Positions 27,517 to 36,779 of a stretch of DNA of 64,000 nt are shown here, one piece after another. The stretch spans positions 682,001 through 746,000 of the forward strand of contig CAWAMS010000003.1 in NCBI GenBank assembly GCA_963783245.1, written 5' to 3'. A program made the position numbers and the translations under genes. The notes below the pieces were generated by a model that worked only from the letters and a program-made list of their open reading frames with translations, was not told the DNA's origin and did no database searches. Every line of letters starts with the position of its first letter. Positions within the stretch are counted from its first letter, which is position 1. This stretch comes from Bog-473 sp963783245 (GTDB lineage: Bacteria; Actinomycetota; Acidimicrobiia; Acidimicrobiales; RAAP-2).

Positions 27517-28287
27517 GTGGTCTCAGGTCCCGCCTGCTGCACGTATGGGCGCATCCGCTGGACCCACCAAGCCGTGACCGAGCAGGATCCGATCGGTCAC
27601 GGCCACATCCAACGTCGCACGATCCGGGAAACCGGCGAGCCACGTTGGCCGATGGCCCTCGCTGTTCTGGTTGCCGGAGCACTGCACGCAGTCTTGCCAA
27701 CCGAGTTGCGACAGCTACCCCCCGAGCTTCTGGGCGATTCGAGGTGGTGGTATCTCGTGGTCGTAACGGCGCTTCTGGGGGCCCTCATTGTGGGCGACCC
27801 GGGACGCATCGACAGGGAATCGAACTGGCTGCGTGCGATGACCGTCTTTCTCATCGTTGTGATTTCGGCGGACAATCTCGTCGAGGGCGGGCGTTTGATC
27901 GTCAGCATTCTCAGCACGAGGCCGTTTACGGAAGATGCCAACAAGCTGCTCATCGCAGGAGGTGCGATATGGCTCGCCAATGTGATTGCATTCGCGTTGT
28001 GGTATTGGGAGGCTGATCGCGGTGGCGCGGCCGCACGGGCGATGGGTACGACCGTCAAGCCGGCATTCGTCTTTCCCGAAATGCTCAATCCGCAGTTCGT
28101 CGAAAAGGACTGGTATCCGAAGTTCGTCGACTATTTCCATCTCTCGTTCACTGCCGCAACTGCGTTCAGCCCGACGGACGTCTCCGCCGTAAAGCCATGG
28201 GCCAAGCTCTCGATGATGCTGGAGGAAATACTCTCGCTCATCGTCGCCATTCTCGTCGTCGCTCGTGCCGTGAACATTCTCAAATAG
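27517..28287 (+). CDS. Polytopic membrane protein, DUF1345-like
   Basis: About 256 residues from a GTG preceded by GGAGG; an alternative GTG at 27574 removes a non-hydrophobic lead. Five to six membrane segments are visible (MALAVLVAGALHAVLP, WWYLVVVTALLGALIVG, VFLIVVISADNL, AIWLANVIAFALWYW, EILSLIVAILVVARAV). The C-terminal FVDYFHLSFTAATAFSPTDVS resembles the conserved segment of DUF1345 proteins. Function unknown. It lies downstream of box A. Confidence 0.65.
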   Translation: MVSGPACCTYGRIRWTHQAVTEQDPIGHGHIQRRTIRETGEPRWPMALAVLVAGALHAVLPTELRQLPPELLGDSRWWYLVVVTALLGALIVGDPGRIDRESNWLRAMTVFLIVVISADNLVEGGRLIVSILSTRPFTEDANKLLIAGGAIWLANVIAFALWYWEADRGGAAARAMGTTVKPAFVFPEMLNPQFVEKDWYPKFVDYFHLSFTAATAFSPTDVSAVKPWAKLSMMLEEILSLIVAILVVARAVNILK

Positions 28288-28305
28288 CCGCCAATCGGTC
28301 GGATT

Positions 28306-28319
28306 GGCCCGTTGGGCCC
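28306..28319 (+). promoter_or_regulatory. DosR-type box B (GGCCCGTTGGGCCC)
   Basis: One mismatch to GGGNCnnnnGNCCC. It lies 97 bp upstream of the DUF2252 gene and 18 bp after the preceding stop codon. Confidence 0.5.
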
Positions 28320-28415
28320 CGGTAGGCCAGAGTGGGGCTCCACTAGAGTGAAACACCAGTTGAAAAGGCACCGGGCGGACCGGAGGCACACTCGAGGTAC
28401 CGCTGGAGGTAGACG

Positions 28416-29849
28416 ATGAAGGCAGGGAGTGAAGTGACCGGCTTTCGCACCTCACGCGAGCTCCGGAGGATCTCCACGTACGAGAGGGCACAGAGGGGAA
28501 AGGGCGCCCGTCGCCAGGTTCCCCTCTCGGACCATGCCCAATGGGCTCCCTCCAGCTCCCGCGTGGCGCCGCTCGACCTGTTGGAGGAGCAGGCCCTGAC
28601 GCGTGTGCCCGAGCTGGTGCCGATTCGGTACGGGCGGATGCTGATCTCACCGTTCAGCTATTTCCGTGGCGCCGCTCTCCCCATGGCGGCAGACCTTGCC
28701 ACCACGCCGGTCACCGGATTCGAGGTGCAGCTCTGCGGCGATGCGCACATGTCCAACTTCGGTGTGTTCGGCTCCCCGGAGCGTCATCTCATCTTCGACG
28801 TGAATGACTTCGACGAGACAGCCCCGGGGCCGTGGGAGTGGGACATCAAGAGGCTGGCGGCGAGCATTGAGATAGCAGGTCGAGAGAACGGGTATGCCGC
28901 GAAAGTCAGGGAACGGGTCGTTCGTCATGCGGTCCGTTCATACCGAGAGACGATGCAAGAGCTCGCCAGCGTCCCGATGATGTCGGTGTGGTACGCGCAT
29001 CTGAACGTCGAGGCCATTTTGCCGCGTTTCAGCGCACTCTTGCATCCCAAGAAGACGCCGAACGTGTGGAAAGCGATCACCAAGGCGCGGGCGCACGACA
29101 GCCACCAGGCTTTCAACAAGCTCTGCTACGACCAGGGTGGCGAGACCAGAATCATCCACGACCCCCCTTTGATCGTTCCGGTTGAGCATTTCACGACAGG
29201 GGTTGACCCTGGCGCGACGGCCGACGCGCTGGCCGACATCTTGCGTTCGTACACGGAGTCTTTGGAACCCGAACTTCGACACCTCCTGGCCCAACATGAG
29301 TACGCGCACATGGCACGCAAGGTGGTCGGGGTCGGGAGCGTCGGGACCGAGGCCTGGATTGCGCTCTTCCTCTCTCTGGAGGACGACTCGCCCCTCTTCT
29401 TGCAGGTGAAGGAGGCGCAGCCCTCGGTCCTGGAGCGTTTTACGACCGCGAGCGCATACTCCAACCATGGGGAGCGCGTGGTCAGGGGTCAGCGCCTCAT
29501 GCAGGCCGCCAGCGACATCTTCCTCGGTTGGCTCAGGTTCGCGTGGGACGGCAGCGAACGGGACTACTACTTCAGGCAGCTGCGCGACTGGAAGGGCTCG
29601 GTTGACGTCGAAGGAATGACGCCCGCCGGAATGGATGTGTGGGGAAGGATGTGCGGATGGACCCTGGCCAGAGCCCATGCCCGGACGGGAGACCGCGTCG
29701 TCATCTCCTCCTACTTGGGGAAGTCTGAGCGCTTCGATCTCGCACTGACGGAATTCGCGGTCTCGTACGCCGACCAGAACCAACGGGACTTCGACGCGCT
29801 GGTGTCAGCCGTGGCCAGCGGGAGAATCGTGGCCAACACCGGGGTCTGA
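28416..29849 (+). CDS. DUF2252 protein (kinase-like fold)
   Basis: A 477-residue DUF2252 protein. Conserved blocks are YFRGAALPMAADLA, VQLCGDAHMSNFGVFGSPE, LIFDVNDFDETAPGPWEWD and KRLAASIEIAGRENG. The GDxHxxNFG and DFDE blocks resemble the catalytic and metal loops of aminoglycoside-phosphotransferase-like kinases. The ATG follows CTGGAGGTAGACG, a good ribosome site. The substrate is unknown. It lies downstream of box B. Confidence 0.85.
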   Translation: MKAGSEVTGFRTSRELRRISTYERAQRGKGARRQVPLSDHAQWAPSSSRVAPLDLLEEQALTRVPELVPIRYGRMLISPFSYFRGAALPMAADLATTPVTGFEVQLCGDAHMSNFGVFGSPERHLIFDVNDFDETAPGPWEWDIKRLAASIEIAGRENGYAAKVRERVVRHAVRSYRETMQELASVPMMSVWYAHLNVEAILPRFSALLHPKKTPNVWKAITKARAHDSHQAFNKLCYDQGGETRIIHDPPLIVPVEHFTTGVDPGATADALADILRSYTESLEPELRHLLAQHEYAHMARKVVGVGSVGTEAWIALFLSLEDDSPLFLQVKEAQPSVLERFTTASAYSNHGERVVRGQRLMQAASDIFLGWLRFAWDGSERDYYFRQLRDWKGSVDVEGMTPAGMDVWGRMCGWTLARAHARTGDRVVISSYLGKSERFDLALTEFAVSYADQNQRDFDALVSAVASGRIVANTGV

Positions 29850-29852
29850 CCA

Positions 29853-30973
29853 TTACGCCACCGCGGGCGGTGGTGCGCCGGCGGAGACTCCCTCGCCGGG
29901 GGTCGACGGATGACCCCGGTACCGGATACGGAACACTCCGTAGGCGATCGGTCCGGTCGCGAGCGGAACCCAGTACGAGGCAAGTCGGTAGGTCAGCGTT
30001 GCGAGGACCGCGTCACTGGAGGTGACGCCGGCCAGCACAAGGAGTCCGGTCAGACTCGCCTCCACAATGCCCAGACCTCCCGGTGTAATGGGAATCAGGC
30101 CGACGATGCCTGCGACCGCGTAGGCCACCAGGATCAAGGAGGGTCGTGGGTGGCTGCCGGTCGCCCGCAGTGCGGCGAGGAGGCAGAGGTAGTCGAGGGC
30201 GAGGCGTCCGGCCGAGAGGAGTACCGCCTGCCACCACTGCTTGCCCAGGACAGCTCGGATGAGGTTGCGTTGGTGCAAGAGGGTCTCGTCCAGGTTCGTG
30301 AGCGGCGGTCGCTTGCGCAGCACCGAGTTCCGGACCCGCTGGGCGACCCGGCCGCTCCATCGGAGCGGGGCATCGGTCGCCAGAACGACGGCACCGAATC
30401 CGGCGAAGAGGACGAATCCCACCGCGCCGAGAATCGCCGCGTTGATCAACCCACGGCTGGTAGTGGGAGCACCGATCAGGATGACGGGGAGGGCGAAGAG
30501 CGGAAGGGCCAGAAGTCCCCCTACCCCCAGCAGAGAGAACGCTGCGAGGCCACCCACGGTCGACCCGGTGTCCTGTCCGCTGGTGGCCAACATCCGGAAC
30601 TGCACGGCGGCGCCCATCGCGGCACCCCCGGGCATGATCAAGCTGACGGCGTTGCCGGCCAACTGCGAGGTGACCACCGGGAACCAGGCCTTGGTGCGAA
30701 GGGCCAGGCGCTGCAGAGCCGAACGTGCAGGTGAAGTGGCCGATCTCGAACACCACGGCCACCGCGAACCATGCCGGTTTGAGAGTGGACAACCGTGGCC
30801 ACGATGCCAGCACCTCGGTGATTGACGGAAAGACCAGATAGATGGCGATGCCCGCAATGCGCCACGACGACCGCGTTCTTGACGACTTTCTTCCAGGCCA
30901 GGGGGTGGCCCTTCTGATCGTCGACCTTGGTGGCGAACGAAGGCTTGCTCGGAACGGTCGGTTCGTCACTCAC
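29853..30973 (-). CDS. LPG-synthase-TM/UPF0104 flippase-like membrane protein (two frameshifts)
   Basis: About 370 residues when restored, from the GTG at 30973 (MSDEPTVPSKPSFATKV). The fold has about 8 membrane helices with the family blocks AGNAVSLIMPGGAAMGAAVQF and VAGIVGLIPITPGGLGIVEA. Breaks lie near 30870 (KNAVV to WRIAGIAIYLV) and 30720 (CTF to SALQRLALRTKAW). The family includes lipid flippases and MprF membrane domains. It is the second of two such genes in tandem. Confidence 0.7.
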
Positions 30974-31081
30974 GACACACCGGGCGGTCACATCTTCTGC
31001 GGACGAAAGAGCGCACCGGCATTCGGCGTCTGGCGGCAACAGACTGGTGATGGCGTGACTCCCTTCCAATGGCAGCAGACG

Positions 31082-33510
31082 TTAGATGTACTCGCGCCGG
31101 CGAAGCCACAAGAGGCAGAACCATCCCCAGATGGGCGGCAGGTAGGCGGTGAAGAGGCGCTGGACGAAGACGGCCGCGGTGGCGTCACTCTCGCTGATCC
31201 CTGCCGCCGTGAGCCCCAGGATGAGCCCCGCTTCGACGACACCGACTCCACCCGGTATCGGCGCGACGCCGCCGATCATCGAAGCCAGGGTGATCACGAC
31301 GATCAGGGTGGCCAGGCTGAGGTGGTCGTCGAAAGCCCGTAACGATGCGGCAAGGGCCAAGCGCCACCGCCAGTTGTCCGAAGATGGAGCCACCGACCAG
31401 TTGCACGACCTTGCGGGGGGAGGAGGCCACCGAGCGGATATTCCCCCACGCGTCCCGGATTCTCGGGCGCAGCTTTGCGCCGGCGAGCCGTCGTAACTTC
31501 GGTACGGCGAGCAGCACGCCGACGATGACCAACACGACGACGACGACCACCAGAATCAGCCACACCGTGTTCGAGTTGCCGCCCTCGTTTGGCTCAGCGA
31601 GGTGGATCGTGCTCCACGCCAGCGGCAGGGAGATCACGAACAGGAGGCCCTTGACAGACCAGCTGCTGGCGGTGACCACGGCGCTCGAGCTGACCGCCAA
31701 CGACGCGTTGTAGCCCTGCTGTTGGAAGAAGCGCACCCGTGTGGCAAAGATCATTGCCGTTCCGCCGGCGATCCCGCTGAAGCTGTTGCCCACCTCCAGC
31801 GCGAGGACCCGGACGAACTGCAGGGCGCCGGCCACGCTGCCCATATCCTCCACCGCCGTTCCGACATAGGCGGCATTGGCCAACACGAAGACGGCGGCCA
31901 CCCAGAGCCAATCGGCCCCGATGATGGTGTCGAAGGAGTTGGTGACGTCGATCAGAACGCCGATCAACGCCCAGCCCCCGATCACCGTCCCGATGACCAG
32001 GACGAGGTTGGCGATACTTATGCGCCGTGGCTCGACCAGCTTGGGCACCTCGATGGACGCGGCGGTCGCCGCCTTCTCGCGGACTTGATCGAGGAGTCCC
32101 TTCTTGCCGCGCAGAGGCCCGAGCGAGCACGGAGTCGAGCCCGGCACTGCGCAGATGCCGGAGCGCCGGGCCGAGGATGTCGGCGGTCAGGCAGCGGGCC
32201 GCCGACGCCGCGGCACGGTCCGCCCCCACCACCAGGGCCATCGCCGCCATGGCTCCCGCCAGGTCCGCATCGAGGCGATCGTCGCTCGCACCGGTGGAGG
32301 CGCTGCGGAAGTTGACCAGCGACGCCAGTCTCGGTGGCCGGATCGACCAGGACGGTGTCGCCGCTGATCTCACCGTGGGCCAGCCGCGCCTCTCGGAGCA
32401 CCATCAGCTGGGCAAAGAGCGACGTCAAGCAGCGGTCCGTCACGTCCTCCGGCGGAACGACGGACAAGCCGATCCCCGTCCAGGAAGCAGGCAGACGAGG
32501 AGGGCATCGCCTGAGGGACCCGACCGGCCCGCTCGCACGACCTCGGGGAACGGAAGCCCCGACCTGGCCGGCCCACATCGTGAGGTAGGCCTCACGTTCC
32601 ACCTGCTGGAGGCGAGTGAGGGTGAGTGTCGGTCCCGAGTCGCGGTAGAGCAGAAAACGCCCGGCTTTCGAGAGGAGTTTGGCGTCGGCTGCGTCCCGCC
32701 CGTACACCGAGACGGCGAGGCGGGGCGTCGATCCGTCGGCGGTCCGAGGCCAGGCACGCCCGGTAGTGCGCCGCTCCCCATCGCTGGTCTTCTGACGGCT
32801 GTACGTCGACTGCGGCCACGCCGAGCTCCCGCAAGAGGATCGTCGACGTCATCGGTCGACGGGAGCCCCAGAGGCGATCCGAAGACCAAGTGGACGATGG
32901 CGGTGACGCCCCAGCCGATGGCCATGCTCCCCATGACGTTGAGCGGCAAGCCGTGGCCACCGACGACCGAGGCCAGGGCGACAAGGACGACGAAGACCTC
33001 CACCAATCGCTGCAGCGTTCTGGCCAGGTACGGGAGGCTGGCGGTGGCGACGGCCATGAAGGCGGCGATCTGGTACACCGGGAAGTGGACGCTGTAGCCG
33101 TGGATCGCCGTTCCCGGACCCCGGCCGCCATCGGTGCCGAGCACGAGCACCAAAAGACCGGACACCAAGCCGGTACCGACCACGCTCAGGCCTATGTCGC
33201 GGGCGACCTCGAAGCGCCGAGCAACGAGCGCCAGAACGACGAGCACTGCCGTGACACCAAAGGCGCCAGCGTCGTACACAAGGGTCACCAGCCAGCTGAT
33301 ACTGGCCGGTGGTGGATTCACCACCCGCGTGATAGCGCTGTCGACCCGATAGCCGTATCTGATGATCAGGAGGCAGACGAGCAGAGCTAGTCGCCGCCGC
33401 AACCAGCCGGAGGCCGTCGCTGCCACGGCGGCGGCGAATCCCATTGCCCACCGGGGCGAACGCCACCGAGCGCCACCGGTACCGCCAGGAGATCGCGGGG
33501 GGCGTGACAT
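31082..33510 (-). pseudogene. Large fused membrane protein: PAP2-like N-domain, kinase-like middle, flippase-like C-domain; about seven frameshifts
   Basis: Joined across frames this gives about 810 residues. The N-terminus has about six helices (LVYDAGAFGVTAVLVVLALV, VHFPVYQIAAFMAVATASLP). The middle resembles an APH/protein-kinase-like fold (GRFLLYRDSGPTLTLTRLQQ, LREARLAHGEISGDTVLVDP). The C-terminus is an LPG-synthase-TM domain (LEVGNSFSGIAGGTAMIFAT, MIGGVAPIPGGVGVVEAGL). Breaks lie near 32845, 32720, 32560, 32480, 32330, 32125 and 31355. This density is several times that of its neighbours, so true decay or a poorly covered stretch are both possible. Large actinobacterial proteins with this domain order are known. 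Confidence 0.6.
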
Positions 33511-33685
33511 CCGCCACAGCCGATCCGGCGTTCAAGCTCACAGTCCCTCCATCGCCCCCCGGCTGGTGGCATTCGTCCTCGACCGGATGGAGGATAGCGA
33601 AGAAGCTGCCTGCCCACCGCTGGGTCGGGCAACGGCGCGTGGGATTCCTTCCCGCCGGAGTGGACCACGGGCTACGGTGCCGCAT

Positions 33686-34579
33686 ATGGCCTCCCAACCG
33701 GTGATCATCGAAGTAGCCATAAACGGAGCAACCCCCAAGGAGCGCAATGAGAATGTGCCGCGCACTCCCGACGAGATCGCGACAGATGCGCTCGCGTGCC
33801 TCGAGGCCGGGGCTGCCATCATTCACAACCACATTGATCTGACAGGGATCAACGAGGTTGCAGCGGCTGCGCGTTACCTCGAGGCGTGGCGAGTAGTGTT
33901 GGCGGAACGACCTGATGCGCTGTGGTATCCCACGGTTCATTTCGGTACGCCGATGAGCCTCGACCACCTCGGTCCAATCGCAGCGAGTGGGCTCTTGCGG
34001 CTCGGATTGACCGATCCGGGCTCAGTCAACCTTGGACGCAACGACGATCACGGTGTGCCATTCGGCGGGCTGGTGTACGCGAACTCCTTCGACGACATAG
34101 CCCGAGGTTTCGACATCTGCCGCGAACTGCAGCTCGGACCAAGCCTGGCTATTTACGAACCTGGATTCCTGCGCGCCACCTTGGCCCACTGGCGGGCGGG
34201 ACGCCTTCCTGCGGGTGCAATGGTGAAGCTCTACTTCTCCGCTGAGCGCGGCCCTCTTGGCGCGCCATTCGGGCTCCCCCCGACGGCGAAAGCCCTCGAG
34301 GCGTACCTCGAGCTGCTCGAAGGATGCGATCTCCCGTGGGCCGTGTCCGCCCATGGGGCCGATCTCGTGGCGACAGAGATTGCTCCGCTCGCACTCGACC
34401 GCGGCGGCCATCTTCATATCGGTCTCGAGTTCTACGGTGGCGATCGCACGCCGACGAACGTCGAACTGGTGGCTGAGGCGGTCGAGCTTTGCGGGAAATC
34501 GACGAGACCGGTTGCCACGCCCGACCAGGCAGCGGCAATCTTGCGCATTCCCCGCCCTCGCCCGTCGGGCGTGACCTAA
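33686..34579 (+). CDS. Beta-keto acid cleavage enzyme (BKACE, DUF849)
   Basis: A 297-residue TIM-barrel Zn enzyme from ATG 33686 (MASQPVIIEVAINGATP). AAIIHNHIDLTG supplies the HxH Zn pair near the first strands, and AVSAHGADLVATEIAPLALD and HLHIGLE complete the typical active-site loops. BKACE enzymes condense a beta-keto acid with acetyl-CoA to give acetoacetate and a new CoA ester. No DosR-type box precedes it. Confidence 0.88.
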   Translation: MASQPVIIEVAINGATPKERNENVPRTPDEIATDALACLEAGAAIIHNHIDLTGINEVAAAARYLEAWRVVLAERPDALWYPTVHFGTPMSLDHLGPIAASGLLRLGLTDPGSVNLGRNDDHGVPFGGLVYANSFDDIARGFDICRELQLGPSLAIYEPGFLRATLAHWRAGRLPAGAMVKLYFSAERGPLGAPFGLPPTAKALEAYLELLEGCDLPWAVSAHGADLVATEIAPLALDRGGHLHIGLEFYGGDRTPTNVELVAEAVELCGKSTRPVATPDQAAAILRIPRPRPSGVT

Positions 34580-34641
34580 GGGTCCACCCCCGACGAACTC
34601 GGCTCTCCCGAGGACGCCCCATGCGCGGCCTCAGACATCGG

Positions 34642-34803
34642 TCACCGTCGAGCGCGACGTTCCGAATCCTCACGCGAACTCTCAGGGCTCTGCATCAATT
34701 GTGGCCAGTAGTCAAAGAGAGGTGCTACCTGCAACTCAATTTCCGCCCAGAGCTCGTCGTACTCCGCATTCCGAGTCATATGTCGCATCTTTTTCGCACC
34801 CAT
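34642..34803 (-). CDS. Putative small protein (53 residues) under a DosR-type box
   Basis: The ORF starts MGAKKMRHMTRNAEYDELWA and ends DSERRARR. AGGG lies 5 nt before the ATG. The composition (amphipathic, Trp/Tyr-containing, basic ends) looks like a real small protein. Its start is 42 bp downstream of box C, which points toward it in the motif's direction. No family recognised. Confidence 0.45.
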   Translation of the reverse strand: MGAKKMRHMTRNAEYDELWAEIELQVAPLFDYWPQLMQSPESSREDSERRARR

Positions 34804-34845
34804 CCTTTCCCTGACAACCTTGGAAGACCTCGGCTCCGGGACGTA

Positions 34846-34859
34846 GGGCCGAAGGTCCC
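34846..34859 (-). promoter_or_regulatory. DosR-type box C (GGGCCGAAGGTCCC)
   Basis: Full match to GGGNCnnnnGNCCC. Read on the minus strand it is GGGACCTTCGGCCC followed by TA, pointing toward the 53-residue ORF. Confidence 0.65.
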
Positions 34860-34886
34860 TTCTGCGCCGAGCCCTGGGGAGACATG

Positions 34887-34900
34887 GGGCCGATCGGCCC
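34887..34900 (+). promoter_or_regulatory. DosR-type box D (GGGCCGATCGGCCC)
   Basis: Full match and a perfect palindrome, followed by TATTG. It ends 36 bp before the ATG of the GNAT-domain gene. Confidence 0.7.
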
Positions 34901-34936
34901 TATTGCGGTTCCGGGAGTGCACGCGATGATCCGAAG

Positions 34937-35806
34937 ATGCCCGCAACAGACCACCCTCCGGCAAGTCATGAGAGCGAACCCGAGAACGGTTCGCTCACGG
35001 ATGAGGACGGATCGCGCGTACACGAGCATCCGGAATTTGACGGAGTGTTCTGGCTCGAGACCGCGGGTGCACACCTCGGGCACTGGTTCGCGAGGACTCC
35101 CAGATCCCATGCCTCTTCGGAATCCGGAGGATGGATCGCCATCTCCGGGGAGCCATGGGTCGGATTCAATGTGGCTTGTGTGCTCGACTCTCCTCGCTCC
35201 GGCGCACTCTTCACACGTTACGCGGAGAGTCTTCGTGATCTACCGGGGATCGTGATCGCGGAAAGAGTCACGGACGAGATTCTCCAAATCGCCGAGCACG
35301 TCCGGGCACGAGACATCGGAGTGCTTCCATTCATGGTCTTCGACAAGAAGACGCCTCCGAGCGCCCAGCGGGCCGTTGAAGTGCGTCGCGTTGCTGCCTT
35401 GGCGGACCTCACGCCGACAGTCGTCCTCATTGCTGATGCGTTCTCGATGAACCTCCAGGCTTGTCTCGATGTCTTCGAACCTGCCCTGGGAGACCCGAAC
35501 GCCGCGCTATGGGTGGCGATGAAGGACGGTCGAATCGTCTCAGCGATGATGACCCTGAGCCTCGGCGGAATTGTCGGGCTTCACTACTTGGCTACCTCTG
35601 ACGAATGCAGGGGTCAAGGTATTGCCTGTTCGCTCGTATGCCAGGTGATGGAACGTCACATGTCCAGTGGAATCCGGCGATTCTTCCTTCACACCACAGA
35701 TCAGGGCCGTCGATTCGCAGAGGCTATCGGCTACCGGGCCGTGGTGCTTCCCCACGCGTTTGTCATCAACGAGGACGTGGACACATCAGCTGCCTCCGTG
35801 GAGTGA
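34937..35806 (+). CDS. GNAT-domain protein with N-terminal extension
   Basis: A 289-residue protein. An acidic N-terminal region precedes a two-lobed body. The C-terminal GNAT core has VGLHYLATSDECRGQGIACS (acetyl-CoA loop RGQGIA) and then RRFFLHTTDQGRRFAEAIGY. The first half (FARTPRSHASSESGG, VGFNVACVLDS) may be a degenerate GNAT lobe. The substrate is unknown. Box D lies 36 bp upstream, which places it in the putative DosR regulon. Confidence 0.75.
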   Translation: MPATDHPPASHESEPENGSLTDEDGSRVHEHPEFDGVFWLETAGAHLGHWFARTPRSHASSESGGWIAISGEPWVGFNVACVLDSPRSGALFTRYAESLRDLPGIVIAERVTDEILQIAEHVRARDIGVLPFMVFDKKTPPSAQRAVEVRRVAALADLTPTVVLIADAFSMNLQACLDVFEPALGDPNAALWVAMKDGRIVSAMMTLSLGGIVGLHYLATSDECRGQGIACSLVCQVMERHMSSGIRRFFLHTTDQGRRFAEAIGYRAVVLPHAFVINEDVDTSAASVE

Positions 35807-35856
35807 GGTTCCGCGGAGTGCTGGCGGGTGACCCGCTGGGGAAGCGATTCTCCAGA

Positions 35857-36663
35857 TCAACGGCGAACAACGACCACCGGACACGAGGCCAGCTGCACAC
35901 ACCGACGAAGAAAGGATCCTGTTCCCCATTCGTGATCTTCCTCGATATCGACCGCACCGATGACCAAGAGTTCGGCGCCCTTACTGGCGTCGACGAGCGC
36001 CGCCACCACCGATGTGCTCCGAGCCCGCGGCGAAGAGAGCACATTGTCGGCCCGATGCTGAGAATGGCTTGCTCCCGCAGCGTGGAAGACGACGTCCAAG
36101 CTGGCTGACCGTAGCTCTGCCTCCTCGATTGCCCAACCGAGGGCGACGGAGTCACGGTTGTCCTTCTCAACCTGGACGACAATGCGCGAGGTAGAAGCCG
36201 ACACCGCGGCTTGAGCCAATTCGTGGACGATCACTACCGGGCATCGCGCCTCGCGGGCGCATGATCGACTGACTGAGCCGAGAAGGAGCTGACTCAACGC
36301 TCCCACCCCCCTGGCGCCCACCACCAAAAGATCGGTCACCTCACTCGTCTCGATGAGCGATTTTGCGACAGGGCCGACGAGTACCTCGCCTCTGACGACA
36401 ACAGTGGGTTCACGCTCCTGCGCAGCCTCCACCGCCTCGTCCACCGTCTCTTGGAACTCCTTCAGCGAGTTGCCGACGGTCCAGTCGAAATCGATGTCGC
36501 TCCCGGTAGGGGCGATGCAGACTGGTCGGAGTACTGCCTCGCGATACTTCGCCTCGCCCACCGCCCACTTCAGAGCGTTCCGCGAATGTTCTGACCCATC
36601 AACACCGACCACAATCTGTCGTTCATCGCTGAACACTTTGGTCGCTCGGACTGACCTGGGCAT
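35857..36663 (-). CDS. Tandem universal stress protein (two USP domains)
   Basis: About 268 residues from the ATG at 36663, chosen because AAGGAG lies 7 nt before it. Domain 1 (RQIVVGVDGSEHSRNALKWA to VVGARGVGALSQLLLGSVSR) has the full ATP-binding Gx2GxG...GS motif. Domain 2 (SRIVVQVEKDNRDSVALGWA) ends LVIGAVDIEEDHEWGTGSFL, where that glycine motif has degenerated. Two-domain USPs of this kind are core DosR-regulon members in mycobacteria (for example Rv2623). It lies downstream of the alcohol dehydrogenase on the same strand. Confidence 0.9.
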   Translation of the reverse strand: MPRSVRATKVFSDERQIVVGVDGSEHSRNALKWAVGEAKYREAVLRPVCIAPTGSDIDFDWTVGNSLKEFQETVDEAVEAAQEREPTVVVRGEVLVGPVAKSLIETSEVTDLLVVGARGVGALSQLLLGSVSRSCAREARCPVVIVHELAQAAVSASTSRIVVQVEKDNRDSVALGWAIEEAELRSASLDVVFHAAGASHSQHRADNVLSSPRARSTSVVAALVDASKGAELLVIGAVDIEEDHEWGTGSFLRRCVQLASCPVVVVRR

Positions 36664-36779
36664 TGAGGTCTCCTTCACGGGGCCCGCCGGCAACTCCGGT
36701 AAGCACTGAAACGCACCCACGGGGGCCCCATCTCTATGAGGCACCTCCTCGGGGATGACCCGATTGTCGAACAATCAGG

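Noticed and set aside
36715..36735. GGGGGCCCC upstream of the tandem stress protein
   Set aside because: No 4-bp spacer between half-sites; the gene is better explained as downstream of the alcohol dehydrogenase and box E.
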